Made by a program: the position numbers and the translations under genes. Source: Nemertoderma westbladi (lineage: Eukaryota; Xenacoelomorpha; Nemertodermatida; Nemertodermatidae). From it: a DNA stretch of 20,548 nt. The stretch spans positions 1 to 20,548 of the forward strand of contig JAUCBJ010004409.1 in NCBI GenBank assembly GCA_032718475.1, read 5' to 3'. Below, piece by piece: positions 19,104 to 20,548 of this stretch; the first letter of the stretch is position 1, and every line of letters starts with the position of its first letter. The notes beneath the pieces are model-generated. The model ran no database searches and was not told where the DNA came from. It saw only the letters and a list, made by a program, of their open reading frames with translations.

Positions 19104-19125
19104 GGGGGGGGGGGGGGGGGGGGGG
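19104..19125. repeat. Poly-G tract (22 G) in the LINE 3' UTR
   Basis: Starts 9 bases after the LINE stop codon. Length is uncertain. The same base run of equal length (C22) lies at 9376. Confidence 0.9.
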
Positions 19126-19369
19126 TGCTTTACGTCTCGGAGAGACCTCCAGGTTTTGAAGGATTAATATTAAGGACGACACAATATTTTTAATTTGTAT
19201 TGAATATGCTGTAATTGTGTTTCTCTTTCTTTGAGATGGTTCTTGTAATAAAATTTTTTCTTATATATTTGTGTGTATGACCATTTTATATATACTTTTT
19301 ATTATTTGAGACCTCTATATATTGAATATATAATATAGCCACCGGGGCGCAAGCCGGGAATGAAATGAA

Positions 19370-19825
19370 ATAGCGTAATGGTAAAAATCGTTAGTGTTTT
19401 TCATATGTCGGTGTGTTGCTATTATTATTAGTTTTTGTCGGTGGTAGTCAGACTGTTGTCGGTGGTAGTCAGACTTTTGTCAGTGGTATATTTCTGCGGT
19501 ATCCGTTCTTAAACTTGGACATACAGTACAGTGCGATAGGCCCCTACAATGCCGAAATTTATTACTTTACATACAGCTGCACATTGTGTGACGTAATTGG
19601 TATTTACCTAAATGACGTAAAGTAAAGTGAAGGAAGGAAACAAGAAGCAACGGAAACTCCTTTCTCTCTTGGATGTTACCGGAAAAGAATGGTTGCCCAC
19701 CACAATCTCCCAAGGATGACCACTTCATAACTATTCAACCTTTTCTGTATCCCCATAAGCCATCAGGCGGCATATTGTACTGTTGGATTTGTTAACATAA
19801 GACTTTGCCTTAACTGGCTTTAAAA
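19370..19825. repeat. Tandem array monomer 2, right part
   Basis: It resumes the monomer at ATAGCGTAATGG. Over about 430 bp it matches monomer 1 except for two small indels that I can see (TAATGG against TAATATGG, and an extra ATC in GCCATCAGGCGG). The identical 70-codon open frame (19413-19625) reflects this. Confidence 0.9.
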
Positions 19826-20548
19826 TTTGACTAAATACTACACCGACAACCACCGACACCTTTCGCATACCACCGACAACAAAAGACACAAACCGACAGG
19901 TAAGATCGCAAACCGACAGTATACCGACAGCTTCGGCAATGTTAGTAAACTATTTCAGTACATGATTATACAATTTTTATTTCCAGTCCAAATATTTATA
20001 ACAAAGTATATTGTCCACTGTCGGCCTGTTGTCGGTGGTGTAATTAGTCATGATAATTTCTTTAAAATATAATACCGCCTTCATATATTATCTGTTTTAA
20101 ATTATTATATTGCATAGCGTAATTTTGGTAAAAATCGTTAGTGTTTTTCATATGTCGGTGTGTTGCTAGTATTATTAGTTTTTGTCGGTGGTAGTCAGAC
20201 TATTGTCGGTGGTATATTTCTGCGATATCCGTTCCTATACTCTAACATACAGTACAGTGCAATACACTGCCGAAATTTATTACTTTACATACAGCTGCAC
20301 ATTGTGTGACGTAATTGGTATTTACCTAAATGACGTAAAGTAAGTGAAGGAAGGAAACAAGAAGCAACGGAAGCTCCTTTTTTCTCTCTTGGATGTTACC
20401 GGAAAAGAATGGTTGCGCAACACAATCTCCCAAGGATGACCTCTTCATAACTATTCAACCTTTTCTGTATCCCCATAAGCCAGGCGACATATTGTATTTT
20501 TGGATTTGTTAACCTAAGACTTTGCCTTAACTGGCTTTAAAATTTATT
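19826..20548. repeat. Tandem array monomer 3 (about 720 bp)
   Basis: It starts TTTGACTAAATAC and ends at or beyond the window with GGCTTTAAAATTT. It is more diverged than monomers 1 and 2: one TGTCGGTGGTAGTCAG unit is lost, and the block near 20235-20270 is substituted (CTATACTCTAACATAC). The TGACGTAA pair and the purine-rich block are kept. The array probably continues past the window. Confidence 0.85.

Larger units (their letters stand above)
14596..19369 (+). mobile_element. 5'-truncated LINE (non-LTR retrotransposon), interrupted
   Basis: The LINE splits array monomer 2: ATAGCG occurs at 14590-14595 before it and 19370-19375 after it, consistent with a 6-bp target duplication. Without the P-like element and its duplicated 8 bp it is about 2.5 kb. 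It has the distal part of the endonuclease-RT linker, a full reverse transcriptase domain, a 3' UTR with a G22 tract (19104-19125) and a tail GGAATGAAATGAAA. The 5' end, including any ORF1 and endonuclease, is missing, as in most LINE copies. The reverse transcriptase identifies the class; I cannot assign the clade with confidence. Confidence 0.88.

Overview
The window looks like nuclear DNA from an animal. It is AT-rich and intron-bearing, dominated by repeats, with tRNA-derived SINE fragments, a LINE, and two P-element-like DNA transposons that carry THAP zinc-finger coding. The short palindrome TAGGCCTA and runs of GGTACC/ACCGGT recur throughout. I associate this look with marine invertebrate genomes, but that is a weak impression and I do not name a species. 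Nothing suggests bacterial or plasmid DNA.

Layout. (1) 1-2770: AT-rich DNA with a SINE fragment near 480-545 and one weak coding remnant at 2418-2612. (2) 2770-4445: a 22-bp minisatellite of about 50 units, broken near its right end by an essentially perfect 480-bp palindrome (3929-4408) and resuming for about two units after it. (3) 4506-4650: 52-bp repeats carrying CRE-type palindromes. (4) 4881-7588, minus strand: the only host-like gene I can build. It has three exons with good splice signals and encodes a predicted secreted protein: signal peptide, acidic helical region of about 220 residues, then an E/G/K/S-rich tail of about 310 residues. Two indels of opposite sign put stops in the tail without changing the overall frame. 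(5) 7589-12005: mostly non-coding, with simple repeats, a C22 tract, small hairpins and a LINE-like tail. (6) 12006-13502: P-like element 1 (1,497 bp). (7) 13534-20548: a tandem array of roughly 720-764-bp monomers. The second monomer is interrupted by a 5'-truncated LINE (14596-19369), and the LINE reading frame is interrupted by P-like element 2 (15216-17464, 2,249 bp).

How the parts relate. The nesting gives a relative history: the array first, then the LINE, then the P-like element. Both P-like elements have perfect terminal inverted repeats, perfect 8-bp target duplications and an internal deletion that joins the N-terminal THAP region to a C-terminal transposase piece, removing the catalytic core. 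They resemble non-autonomous deletion derivatives and would need a full transposase from elsewhere to move. The secreted acidic gene is unrelated to the transposons, although a SINE fragment lies in its first intron. I recognise no family for it, and it is the best candidate here for an undescribed gene.
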